Shown one piece after another: positions 40,667-49,535 of a stretch of 64,000 bases of DNA; within the stretch, counting starts at the first letter, position 1; every line of letters starts with the position of its first letter. Source of the stretch: Histomonas meleagridis (taxonomy: Eukaryota > Parabasalia > Tritrichomonadida > Dientamoebidae); contig WSYJ01000025.1 of NCBI GenBank assembly GCA_020186115.1, forward strand, positions 248,001 through 312,000, read 5' to 3'. A program made the translations under genes and the position numbers. Under the pieces are notes generated by a model. The model did not search any database. It saw only the letters and a list, made by a program, of their open reading frames with translations, and was not told the origin of the DNA.

Positions 40667-41146
40667 TTAAATATTGCGTTTCCCTGTGACTTCATCAACA
40701 TCAAGTCGTAGGATGGCAACCATTTCAGCTTCTTTGGCAGAAAATGTGTGGTTATTGTTTGGAAAATGATGTTTCATTATTTCTGAAAGAGCAAGACATT
40801 TCTCATTTAAATCAGATTCGCCAAGGAATGTGACTTTGCCTGTGCCGCAGACGCTTTCATATTTCATTGTTGATTGACAATCTGGTATTCCTTCAACAAT
40901 TTTCCTTGAACATGACATAGCAAAAGAAACGTGTGGATTTTTCCTAAGTAAAGATATTTTTTTTCCTGCGTTTGCACCATGAAAGTACAATGAAATAGTT
41001 GAATCTGGTTTTAGTTTTACAGCAAAGTTAAGTGGGACACTATAAGGATATTTTTCATCAATCATGGAAAGGACACATGAATCACATTTTTTCATAATTG
41101 CAAAGATTTCACTAATAAGTGAGACTTTCCTTTCTTTTCTCCTCAT
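40667..41146 (-). CDS. Nim-type (5-nitroimidazole resistance-like) flavoprotein, PNPOx-like split barrel
   Basis: This 159-aa protein starts at the ATG at 41146 (MRRKERKVS); upstream codons would need TTG. The order MRRK.R, a helix with MKKCDSCVLSMIDEKYPYSVP, LNFAVKL, LYFHGANAGKKISLLRKNP, SFAMSC and the late YESVCGTGKVTFLGE is the pattern of the NimA/pyridoxamine-phosphate-oxidase-like FMN-binding family. In anaerobes Nim proteins bind flavin and have been linked to reductive inactivation of metronidazole-type drugs. The C-terminal ILRLDVDEVTGKRNI is also typical. Its closest relatives should be bacterial or clostridial, making lateral transfer likely. A drug role here is inference. It stands alone, convergent with the ankyrin gene. 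Confidence 0.88.
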   Translation of the reverse strand: MRRKERKVSLISEIFAIMKKCDSCVLSMIDEKYPYSVPLNFAVKLKPDSTISLYFHGANAGKKISLLRKNPHVSFAMSCSRKIVEGIPDCQSTMKYESVCGTGKVTFLGESDLNEKCLALSEIMKHHFPNNNHTFSAKEAEMVAILRLDVDEVTGKRNI

Positions 41147-41520
41147 TTTGATTTTTTTACATTTCAATAAAGTATACAAATCGAATTGCGTGTTGTTCTA
41201 AGCATGTTTAATCGGCATTTTTCATGAAGTAATTCATTAAGCTAATGATGAATAATAATATAAAGTTTTTACAGAGGTTGTACATATATTGTTCGAAAAG
41301 TTTACATAAAAATTGGGAATTGATCAATTTTCTCAGGCCAATACTTATTAAAATTTCAAGTATAAAAAATGCTATATCATATATATTTTTGGTTTAAAAT
41401 ATATTAATGGAAATACATTGAACAAAACGATAAATTTGGTTCATATAAATATTATAAAAAATCTCAATAATTTATTTTTAAGTTCAACCTTTACTGAGGA
41501 TCATTCGTTTTCAAAATGAA
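41147..41520. other. intergenic
   Basis: No gene seen. The last part before 41520 merges into degenerate ankyrin-type sequence. Confidence 0.4.
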
Positions 41521-42932
41521 TGAAAATTATTAATTTTGCATCTAGAAATGCTTGGTTTTTTAAAAAACTATCAAAATCAACTCAATTATCGATCGTCAAA
41601 AGTGGCAATTCACTTGAACGTTACTGTATAAGAAATGCAAGCAATCAACTTGCAAAAACTTATTTTTAACTTGAATGATGAAAACATATTGATAAATGTG
41701 TTTCAATCTTGTTAGGAGAAGAGTGTATTAAAAGTAATAATTTTGAATTATTATTCTTTTTAGAAGATAACGGAATGCGTGTTAATGAAAGTATTTTAAA
41801 AGAATTGGCTCGAAATGGAAACACATTAATTCTTCGATTTTTCAATGAGACATTACCTCTTACAGATGATATTTTATTTGATGCTATAAAGTCAAAGAAT
41901 GTTGAAATGGTACAATATGTTCTTCAACAAAAAAATATTAATATTAATGAAAAATATTTTGTTTCGTCTTATTTTACTTTGGGTTTCATAATGATATTTC
42001 GAAAATCAGCACTAATGTATGCATCAAAAAATGGTCTAAGCAAAATTGTGAAGATATTACTTAATATTGAGAAAATTGACGTAAATATTAAATCTATTTG
42101 TTAAAATGTTTTGATATATTTTTTGTTTTTTTAAAGTTTTGGATTAACTTTGGGAATTACATTAATTTTTTTATGACAGCATTAATGTTTGCTTCTCAAA
42201 AAGGTTATATTAAAATTGTTAACATACTTTTAGAACAAAAAGGGATAGATATTAATATAAAAGATAAAATTTAATTTAATAATTTCAGATTTCATTAAAA
42301 TATTTGGAGTTTGGATAAAATATTCCATACAGCATTAATGCTTGCATCTAAAAATGGACATACTGAGATTGTAAAATTGCTTGTTAAAAAAGAAGGAACA
42401 AATGTGAATGAAAAAGATATTTCTTTTATATATTTCTTGTTATTTTTATTTATTCCAAATTTAAAGTAAATATTTGGATTTTATTTATTTAATTTAGAAC
42501 AATTCTTATGTTGGCAGTTCAAAATAATCACTATGAATTGGTAGAATTCCTTATTAATCTAAATGGATTAGACATAAATGCCAAAGATATTTATTTCTTA
42601 AATAAAATGAAATTTATTAATAACGTTCGATAATTATACAAATAATTAAATACAGCATTTATGATTGCATCTGAAAAAGGTTATAATGAATGTGTAAGTT
42701 TAATTGCTGATCATGAAAGCGTTGATTTTAACTCAAAAAATACTTGATTTTTCTATATAATAGTTATAATTTTGCTTTTTTATTTCAATATAATTTTTGG
42801 AATTTATTCAAAATATTTATAACAGCACTTATTAAAGGAGGTCATATTGAAATTGTTAATTTTCTTATTAATCATAAAAAAAATAATATAAAAACAAGAA
42901 AAATTTACCAATTATTTTCAGAGTTCATTTAA
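41521..42932 (+). pseudogene. ankyrin array with AT-rich spacers between repeats (relic or intron-rich gene)
   Basis: An ankyrin N-terminal region (NLQKLIFNLNDENILINVF; then in another frame IKSNNFELLFFLEDNGMRVN and DAIKSKNVEMVQYVLQQKN) is followed by six cores whose TA(L/F)M-equivalent codons start at 42009, 42179, 42332, 42502, 42655 and 42825. Each core (ALMFASQKGYIKIVNILLEQ type) has no stop. The spacers between them are 71 or 54 bp beyond the normal 99-bp unit, are AT-rich, mostly contain stops, and tend to end with atttgga...aacagca. There is no complete reading frame without removing them. It is either decayed or spliced in an unknown way. Confidence 0.7.
42009..42830 (+). repeat. 323-bp higher-order ankyrin tandem repeat
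   Basis: Core-to-core distances are 170, 153, 170, 153 and 170 bp, so the pair repeats every 323 bp exactly across three dimers, although the bases have diverged widely. Confidence 0.85.
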
Positions 42933-43032
42933 AAAACTTCCAATTTCAAATGAAAATTACGAATTTCATCATTTTTTTCCGTATTGCTCGTAAGCTTGCT
43001 CCTAAGTATGGAATAACACAGAAAATATAACA

Positions 43033-43052
43033 TTTTTTTTTTTTTTTTTTTT
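43033..43052. repeat. poly(T) tract of 20
   Basis: An uninterrupted run lying about 80 bp past the stop of the minus-strand LRR gene, where it reads as poly(A). Confidence 0.9.
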
Positions 43053-43130
43053 ACAATTACAAAATTGTATCCTTTTTAACATTAATAAAACATAAAAATT
43101 CAAGAAAAGTTTTAATTATGTATCATACAT

Positions 43131-44225
43131 TTATTCATTAATTGCTTCTTGACCATTATTTAATTCTTGCTCATTGTTTTGTTGTTCTTTTCCTTCATTT
43201 TCTTCTTGTTTTACTTGTTCTTCATTATTATTGTCAACATTTTGTGCAGCTTTCTTTGCTTCTAATCTTCTTTTCCTTTCTTCTTTTAACATTTTCCTTT
43301 TATTTATCAAAGCGGTCGCTTTTATATTCTTAAACAAAATCGCATCCATTTTAACAGTTAATACGCATTCGCATAATGGTTTATTTTTTGTTAATTCAAA
43401 ATACTTTTCTCCAATTCCTTCAGGACATTCGAAATGATTTAACATATTAATGCTTTTGAGTGTTGGACTTTCAATTATTCCATCATGTATCGCAATTAAA
43501 GCATCGCGATCAAACCCAAAAATATTATCAGAGAGGTCTATCCGTGTGAGGCTTTTGTTTTTTCCTAACGATTGTCCAATTGCCGTTGCTCCAATTGGAC
43601 CGATTTTATTACCGTTTAAAAGTAGTTCCTTTATTCTGCACGTATCTTGTGTAAGCCATTTAGAAATTGCTATGGCACCTGTATCTGAAATATCACAAAA
43701 TCGTAAAGATAATTTCGTTAATGTTGGACAATGCCCGTATGCAGTTAATCCGATAACTCCTTCATCGCCAATGTTAGGATTAAAATCTAACTCAAGAATT
43801 GCTAAAGATTTTGATGTAATCATACTCCGAGCAAAACCTCTGCAGCCAGATGAACTCACATTATTTGCATGATAAGCAATACCTGCAACTTCAAGAGGTG
43901 GCTGAAGTGCATGAGCTAAAACATGAAGTCCATCATCACCTGTATTTGTATTTAAAAAAGATAAAAATCTGACCCTTACATCTGATTGTTGAAATGCATC
44001 AATAAGAGGACGAAGGCGTGTTGCTGCAACTGTTTCTTCAGCAAATTGAAGAAGTTGTGGAATTCTTTTTCCATGTTTTTCAACAATTGGACCATATAAT
44101 TCTTCAACATCATTTAAAGTTGGAACATCATAAATACTAGCAATTTTTTTATAAAGATCAAGGAAGTTTTGAACCTTTTCATATGGTCTAAGTCGCCTTG
44201 GCCTCTTTCTTCTTCTTGGTGGCAT
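43131..44225 (-). CDS. leucine-rich repeat (ribonuclease-inhibitor type) protein
   Basis: This 364-aa protein opens with a very basic leader (MPPRRRKRPRRLRPYEK), followed by a helical region. LRRs of the RI/RanGAP type lie at about residues 90-270: LAILELDFNPNIGDEGVIGL, LTKLSLRFCDISDTGAIAIS, IKELLLNGNKIGPIGATAIG, LTRIDLSDNIFGFDRDALIA. The C-terminus is a charged helix (KRKMLKEERKRRLEAKKAAQ) and a Gln/Glu/Asn-rich tail. The basic leader could be a nuclear or microtubule-binding signal. It is not RanGAP itself, since the catalytic Arg loop is not evident. It lies head-to-head with the bromodomain gene (70 bp apart). Confidence 0.82.
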   Translation of the reverse strand: MPPRRRKRPRRLRPYEKVQNFLDLYKKIASIYDVPTLNDVEELYGPIVEKHGKRIPQLLQFAEETVAATRLRPLIDAFQQSDVRVRFLSFLNTNTGDDGLHVLAHALQPPLEVAGIAYHANNVSSSGCRGFARSMITSKSLAILELDFNPNIGDEGVIGLTAYGHCPTLTKLSLRFCDISDTGAIAISKWLTQDTCRIKELLLNGNKIGPIGATAIGQSLGKNKSLTRIDLSDNIFGFDRDALIAIHDGIIESPTLKSINMLNHFECPEGIGEKYFELTKNKPLCECVLTVKMDAILFKNIKATALINKRKMLKEERKRRLEAKKAAQNVDNNNEEQVKQEENEGKEQQNNEQELNNGQEAINE

Positions 44226-44226
44226 T

Positions 44227-44252
44227 AAATACGTTATTTTTTTAACGTATTT
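44227..44252. promoter_or_regulatory. perfect inverted repeat in shared promoter
   Basis: The arms AAATACGTTA (44227-44236) and TAACGTATTT (44243-44252) are separated by six T. It lies in the 70-bp gap between two divergent start codons. Each arm holds a TAACGT Myb-type site, so it could be a two-way operator or a hairpin. Confidence 0.6.
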
Positions 44253-44295
44253 TTAATTAAAAACATACTGGGGCACCCCTAATTTTCAGCAAATA

Positions 44296-44973
44296 ATGAA
44301 CGAACTTCTTAGAAGAAAAGCAATTGCAATAATGGATAGTTTATTAAAGCATCCAAGCGCAATGTACTTTTATGATGAACCCACTTTAAAACTTCCAGGA
44401 AGTGACAAATGTATTGATTTAAAATCAATCCAAACTCGTTTACTTGAAAATAAATATTCTACATTACAAGAATGGGCAGATGACATTGAAAATTGCTGGT
44501 CATATATTGAGAAAGAAAATACAGATCCAACAGATCTTGCTCAATTGTCTGAATTATCCTTTATTTCATATGATCGTTATATTTTTGAGAAAGAAAAAAA
44601 ATCTATTGGTCTTCTTTCTACACCAAAATGGATAAGTGAAATTATTCGACTTCGAAGCAAACTTACAAATTTAATGTCCAGTCCACCAACAAAAGTCAGA
44701 GAAATTCCTCAAATTCAGAAGTACTTAAACGCGAGTTCACCACCAATTTCGCAGCATGAGCTACAATGTTTTGTAACAGCGACTGAAAAGCTTCAAACTA
44801 AAGAAGATAATAAAAATATATCAAAAATTATAAGTGAATTCCAACCTGAACTCTTTGATGAATCACCGAATCTAATATTCGATGTAACAAAGCTGAACAA
44901 ACAAACATTTCAGGCACTAAGGACTTATGTAAAAGCGGCTATAGAGAAAAAAGGCGAAAAATATCCTCAATAA
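44296..44973 (+). CDS. divergent bromodomain + NET (BET-like) protein
   Basis: In this 225-aa protein residues 10-95 fit a bromodomain: LKHPSAMYFYDEP, then CIDLKSIQTRLLENKYSTLQEW (the DL.TI..RL....Y.S..EF signature) and ADDIENCWSYI. The acetyl-lysine Asn is not evident. Residues 151-219 match the NET domain of BET proteins: ISQHELQCFVTATEKL, then ISKIISEFQPELFDESPNL, FDVTKLNKQTFQALRTYVKA. A bromodomain plus NET is the BET (BRD4/Bdf1) layout, here reduced to its minimum. The role would be binding acetylated histones and recruiting partners by NET, possibly with loss of acetyl-lysine binding. Confidence 0.75.
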   Translation: MNELLRRKAIAIMDSLLKHPSAMYFYDEPTLKLPGSDKCIDLKSIQTRLLENKYSTLQEWADDIENCWSYIEKENTDPTDLAQLSELSFISYDRYIFEKEKKSIGLLSTPKWISEIIRLRSKLTNLMSSPPTKVREIPQIQKYLNASSPPISQHELQCFVTATEKLQTKEDNKNISKIISEFQPELFDESPNLIFDVTKLNKQTFQALRTYVKAAIEKKGEKYPQ

Positions 44974-45434
44974 TAACAACAGAAAAGTATTTCAATAAAA
45001 TTTTATATATTATGAAGTTCAATGAAAAAGCCTTTGATTCAATCGTCCTGTGTATTTGCTTAACACTCGCTTTAAAAAAAAAGCTTTTTCAAATTGCAAT
45101 TAGATGTTTTTCATTTTTTGTGTTAAGAACAATTTATTGAATTTTAATTGCCAATTTAGTTTAAAAGATATCATAAAGGAAGTCTTTATGTAAGAATTTT
45201 TTGCTTAATTTTATTTTAATACATAGGAAGGCTCTATCTTAATGAAATCGTGACTTTGTTAGGTAAAAATTTAAATAATGATTTCTTGATTTTAATATTT
45301 TTATGATCAAAAAATATAAAAGCATTCATAACCTTATTCTGTTGCAAATATAGTGCATTATAGTTATGTTTTTTTTAATGTTTTCATTTGTTTGTTTTTG
45401 ATTTTTTTGTGTTCCAAAAAACCGTCACTTTCGG
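44974..45434. other. intergenic
   Basis: 461 bp with no gene. GTCACTTTCGG abuts the next ATG (45424-45434). Confidence 0.5.
45424..45434 (+). promoter_or_regulatory. CACTTT-type element at start codon
   Basis: GTCACTTTCGG is directly followed by the ATG at 45435. The first ten bases are identical to 22517-22526. Confidence 0.3.
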
Positions 45435-46070
45435 ATGGAGTCTTCAAGAAGTTCTTCATCATTTTCTTCAAGTCTTTCATCAAGAACTCCTACTCCTTTC
45501 ACAGCCATTAATAAGCCAGATTATAACAGATCTTTTGGATATACATTTGCAATTATATCATTCATATTAATTCTTCTAATAATTCCGATCACATACAATC
45601 CAAAAACGTATTGCCCAAGTGGAGAAGTAAGGTGGAACTGTAAAAAATGTCCTAAGCATGCAGAATGTCCATTAAATGATAACCAACATTTCAAATGTCC
45701 TAATCATTTCATTCAATTCAAAAACATTTGCTATAAGCCAGGAAGGGTGATCGTTTCAGATAACAGAGAAGTTCTAAAACATTACCAAAAACAATTACTT
45801 AATTTGACCAAAGTTTTCCGTCTTAATATCCAAAACCTAACCAAAATAAGTACAACAGATGGAGAACCATTTGATGAAAATGATATTCGTATTATATGGA
45901 CATATAACGGAAAATATGAGATCGACGAACATGGTGATTTGATAGTTCCTTCCTCAAGGCTTACAAAAGCAGCTGTTACTTTTATATTGTCTATCCTTTC
46001 TGCCTTCATATCATATAACTTTTTCAAGAAAGCTAAAATTTCCAAATCATTGTTTACTAAAAAAGATTAA
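45435..46070 (+). CDS. two-span membrane protein, candidate Man1/Src1 (MSC-domain) inner nuclear membrane protein
   Basis: This 211-aa protein has a Ser-rich N-terminus (ESSRSSSSFSSSLSSR), TM1 at about 36-52, a lumenal part with cysteines at 60, 69, 72, 78, 88 and 99 (CPSGEVRWNCKKCPKHAECP), then IVSDNREVLKHYQKQLLNL and a wing-like domain (IRIIWTYNGKYEIDEHGDLI), TM2 at about 178-196 and a basic tail. The layout of a short N-terminus, TM, CP..A.C-type lumenal winged helix and TM resembles the MSC region of LEM2/Src1/Heh proteins that tether and repair the nuclear envelope. No LEM/HeH motif is visible. The membrane protein call is firm; the family call is moderate. Confidence 0.6.
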   Translation: MESSRSSSSFSSSLSSRTPTPFTAINKPDYNRSFGYTFAIISFILILLIIPITYNPKTYCPSGEVRWNCKKCPKHAECPLNDNQHFKCPNHFIQFKNICYKPGRVIVSDNREVLKHYQKQLLNLTKVFRLNIQNLTKISTTDGEPFDENDIRIIWTYNGKYEIDEHGDLIVPSSRLTKAAVTFILSILSAFISYNFFKKAKISKSLFTKKD

Positions 46071-46232
46071 AGAACGAATCCTCCACATAAGTAATCCAAA
46101 TCTAATAACATTTCATGTAACATTTATATTAAAACATTTTCATTTTTTATAAATTTTTAAAAATTTATTTGAATAAATTTCGATCGTTCTGTATTCAAAA
46201 TTTGAAAGAAAACAGTTTAAAATTTTTATTTC

Positions 46233-47237
46233 CTAATTCACATTTTTAGGTGTAAATGCCGTGACCTGTTCATCGTTAGAAGTTAACATAGAATCTCTTG
46301 GAGGTGTCCCAGGTCTTTTCAAGTCATCTATTTCTTCATCCCAGTCATTTGGTTCGATCACAATAAAAGTACACAATAAATCCTTATCAACGCTCATAAT
46401 TCCACCCTTATTATTATACTCATAACAATAATTAGGCGCTGAAAACAAAGTTATCAATGATTTGTTTTCACCAAATGTGAATTCGTATCCGTTCATTACT
46501 GCTTGATGAGCTCTACAGACCAGATCAAAATGAAATGTTTTAAGGAAGGACTCAACTTGTCTTTCACCGAAGACATAAGATGTTCCTCTTCCATTTGGTT
46601 CCCATGTATCGACAAGAGGATCTGGATCTGACCAAAGAAGATCGCATAAAAGACCTTCTTCTGGGACATCAACAGGCCTTCTAATGCTCCGTATGTCATC
46701 AAGAGATTTAAGGTCTGGTGATAGTCCTCCATGAATACAAAATATCTTTTCTTCGATAATTGCTGCGATTGGGAGATATTTGAAGACTTCACAAAACATA
46801 TTCCAAACACCTATGTTAAAATATTTCATACATTCGTCATAAAATCCGTAGAGACGATTAATAGCGGAACATTCATGGTTGCCTCTAAGCATGAAAAAGT
46901 TACAAGGAAACTTGATTTTGAAGGCAAATAAAAGACAAACAGTCTCTATACTCTGTTTTCCTCTGTCAACGTAATCTCCTAAAAATAAATAATTTGTGTG
47001 AGGAGGGTATTTTGCAATTTCGAAAATACGTAATAAGTCATGGTATTGTCCATGTGTGTCACCAACAATAGTTAAAGGAGGAGATAATTCAAGTAAAATA
47101 GGTTGTTGACTAAAGATTTGCCGAACTGTTTTACATAGATACTCAACATCAGCTACTGTCAAGCCTGCACAGTACCCTGGAGGCTTTGTTCTGATTGCTA
47201 TTAATTTGCTGAGGATTTTATCCAGTTTGGATTCCAT
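46233..47237 (-). CDS. PP1-type serine/threonine protein phosphatase catalytic subunit
   Basis: This 334-aa PPP-family enzyme has GDTHG (residues 59-63), GDYVDRG (87-93), RGNHE (118-122), HGGLSP, DLLWSDPDP, DLVCRAHQAVMNGYEF and LFSAPNYCYEYNNKGG. RAHQ...GYEF and the Leu-Phe-Ser-Ala-Pro-Asn-Tyr-Cys segment are PP1 features. All metal ligands (Asp, His, Asp, Asn, His, His) are present. GDTHG has Thr where PP1 usually has Ile, a minor change. The C-terminus is acidic with Pro/Thr and extends slightly beyond the core. It dephosphorylates many targets via RVxF-type partners. The start is the ATG at 47237. Confidence 0.94.
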   Translation of the reverse strand: MESKLDKILSKLIAIRTKPPGYCAGLTVADVEYLCKTVRQIFSQQPILLELSPPLTIVGDTHGQYHDLLRIFEIAKYPPHTNYLFLGDYVDRGKQSIETVCLLFAFKIKFPCNFFMLRGNHECSAINRLYGFYDECMKYFNIGVWNMFCEVFKYLPIAAIIEEKIFCIHGGLSPDLKSLDDIRSIRRPVDVPEEGLLCDLLWSDPDPLVDTWEPNGRGTSYVFGERQVESFLKTFHFDLVCRAHQAVMNGYEFTFGENKSLITLFSAPNYCYEYNNKGGIMSVDKDLLCTFIVIEPNDWDEEIDDLKRPGTPPRDSMLTSNDEQVTAFTPKNVN

Positions 47238-47885
47238 CCAACCACAAATTTGAAAACCGTTGACTTTGTGTAATGTTTTTCTATCGCTTAACGAAATAAT
47301 TGAATAGTGAACGATATATCATTCAAATAAATTTGAGAGAAATTAAAAATGGTAAATTTTCACTTATTGAAAAGGGAAAATTGAGAAGGAATTTTTCTTT
47401 GATATCAAGAGCGGTGTAAATACAAAAATTACCAATCAAAACTCAGTTCCAATGCTAAAAATATTGATATTCAAGATAAATCAAATTTTATCGTTAAATA
47501 GATATTAAAATGATATTAGGGTCAAAAAAATGATTAAATTTTTTATCAGAATAAATTGCGAAGGTGGAGACACTTTTATTTGAAAATTGAATAAAAAACA
47601 ATCGTTTATCATTCCTAAATATATAAATAACAAAGCAAAAAAAAAAAAATTGAAGCTGGTTAGTGCTTCTTTAATCGTTTCACTCCATTAACTGCTCTTA
47701 GCACAATGGCGAACACTTATTTAAATTTTTCCATACTATAATTTCACCAGAAGTTATATGAAATTCAAAAAGATTTATTATAGATAATACAACTTATACA
47801 TAGCAATAAAAGAAAAATATATTTGTTAAAATATATTATTAATTTAAGTAATTTCTAAGCAAACAAAATTTCATTTTCATTTTTA
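47238..47885. other. intergenic
   Basis: 648 bp of AT-rich DNA with a run of 11 A around 47640. No gene seen. Confidence 0.5.
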
Positions 47886-49466
47886 TCAACTAAACAATTT
47901 TGTGTGATTAAACTCTATTGCAGACAGGCTGTGCCTGAAAACAGTTTTGTTATTTCTAAGGCATATCGGAACGTACGATGCGTTAGCTCTATATTGGTTA
48001 TATATTGCATTAACATAATTCATTTGATTTATTCCTTTTATTTTTTGCATTTTTTCATCATTTTCATTATTTAATCCGTCTTTACCTCTCATTCTAAATG
48101 TTAAATTTCCATGTTCTATTCTTGTGTTACATAGTGCATTATTCGTCAAAGATAAATAAATATCTTCGCCATGTACAAAAGTAATAGTTTTAATTCTCGC
48201 AGATATTTTGGCATGCATTGGTGTATACATCATTGGCGATGCTACATGATCCAATTTGGTGCAATTTTCTACAGATCCTTTTCGATGATTCCATGCTATT
48301 CTTCGATCAGAAAATCCATGTAATCCAACAATAGCATCGTGTTCTTCCAAATATTGTTTAAGGTTTCTTTGCGTTTGATTCCCAAATGGTCTTTGGTCAT
48401 CATCATAACGCATTACAAAGTCAACAGGTAACATTCCGGAGACATATACAGGAAACATAAACAATGGACTCCAATTGTAACACCAAATATGATATACTGG
48501 AACTCGATTTTGTATTTTCGATTGAACAAGTCCCAATTTTAACGTAAATCGATTCTCGCATTGAATTAATACGTATAAATTTGCTTTACTTATTTCTTCT
48601 TCATACGCTGAAATGTATCGATAAATGTTCTTGCGCTTAAATAATGGTATCAGAACTGCAAAAGAATGATTGGTTGCGTTGGATACTTTGGAACATTGTT
48701 GATGTCGAAGTTGTTCAACTTTTGTTATATAATCATAGTTTTGGAATGGTTTAATTCCATCGAAATGATTATAAATAATCCGAATTTTATCTTTGGGAAG
48801 TAATGAAACAGAAAGTAATGGAGGAATAGATGTAAATGTGGAATTTGTGTAATAAAGAATTTCACGAACAATTGATGCTTTAAGTATCGCAACGCCAATA
48901 CCAACAGTTTTGTTATGAAATGTGGTATTACCACCAAAAAGAATATCCGCTTTATGAAATGTAATGTTAGAGATTGCAGAATCAATCCATGAAATCGATG
49001 GCATATAATTAACATTGGAACTATTAACATAAATTACATAATCAGGCATATCCATTAAATACAAAGCACTTTGGAATGCAAGATAACCATTGTCTGGAAA
49101 TGTAGTAAATGTTATGTTGTATCCATATTTATCATAATTTAAAAAAGATTTATCTTTAACAACAAGAAACCCAGATACTACCTCAAAGTTATGGAAATCT
49201 TTTATATAGTTAATGGGCATTTTTTCATTAAGATCAATTGCAATTGAAACTTTGAGGTTTGGTATATAATATAATAAATTTAAGTTCGTACTTGGCGTGA
49301 ACAAAAAGAAGAAGTGGGCAGTTAAATAAATTAAAATAATATAAAACCAGATATATCCTCGATGAGTAGAAATTAAAAATTTAATTTGTTTAATAACTTG
49401 AATTGGTTTCTTTTTGGTTAATGTGTTTTTTAAATTCAACCAAAAAAATTGTATTGAGAGTGGCAT
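47886..49466 (-). CDS. type II membrane glycosyltransferase-like protein (GT-A)
   Basis: This 526-aa protein starts at 49466 (MPLSIQFFWLNL). The frame also contains an ATG at 49535, but that stretch overlaps a CACTTTTT promoter element, so I prefer the inner start. A short basic cytosolic end precedes one span at about 37-57 (GYIWFYIILIYLTAHFFFLF). The lumenal region has many N-glycosylation sequons (NSSN, NTTF, NKTV, NYT-type), consistent with passage through the ER. A GT-A-like core follows: AVLIPLFKRKNIYRYI, then MRYDDDQRPFG near residue 353 (metal-binding DxD-type) and HGEDIYLSL near 433. The pattern fits Golgi glycosyltransferases; the donor and family are not known. Confidence 0.75.
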   Translation of the reverse strand: MPLSIQFFWLNLKNTLTKKKPIQVIKQIKFLISTHRGYIWFYIILIYLTAHFFFLFTPSTNLNLLYYIPNLKVSIAIDLNEKMPINYIKDFHNFEVVSGFLVVKDKSFLNYDKYGYNITFTTFPDNGYLAFQSALYLMDMPDYVIYVNSSNVNYMPSISWIDSAISNITFHKADILFGGNTTFHNKTVGIGVAILKASIVREILYYTNSTFTSIPPLLSVSLLPKDKIRIIYNHFDGIKPFQNYDYITKVEQLRHQQCSKVSNATNHSFAVLIPLFKRKNIYRYISAYEEEISKANLYVLIQCENRFTLKLGLVQSKIQNRVPVYHIWCYNWSPLFMFPVYVSGMLPVDFVMRYDDDQRPFGNQTQRNLKQYLEEHDAIVGLHGFSDRRIAWNHRKGSVENCTKLDHVASPMMYTPMHAKISARIKTITFVHGEDIYLSLTNNALCNTRIEHGNLTFRMRGKDGLNNENDEKMQKIKGINQMNYVNAIYNQYRANASYVPICLRNNKTVFRHSLSAIEFNHTKLFS

Positions 49467-49520
49467 CTTATGCCCTTTGAGTTTCTGTTGACTTGTTCGG
49501 CTTGTTGGCGAACAACGGCC

Positions 49521-49530
49521 AAAAAGTGCC
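49521..49530 (-). promoter_or_regulatory. candidate CACTTTTT promoter element
   Basis: GGCACTTTTT reads in the gene's sense 54 bp upstream of the start at 49466. It is followed by ggccgttgttcgcc. Confidence 0.35.
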
Positions 49531-49535
49531 AACAT

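Noticed and set aside
42009-42830. Regular spacing considered as a non-coding satellite
   Set aside because: The cores conserve ankyrin protein features with no stops, so the periodicity derives from a protein repeat.
43028-43130. Poly(T) tract as sign of a retro-inserted LRR gene
   Set aside because: No target-site duplication or source gene visible, and similar A/T runs occur elsewhere (34770, 47640).
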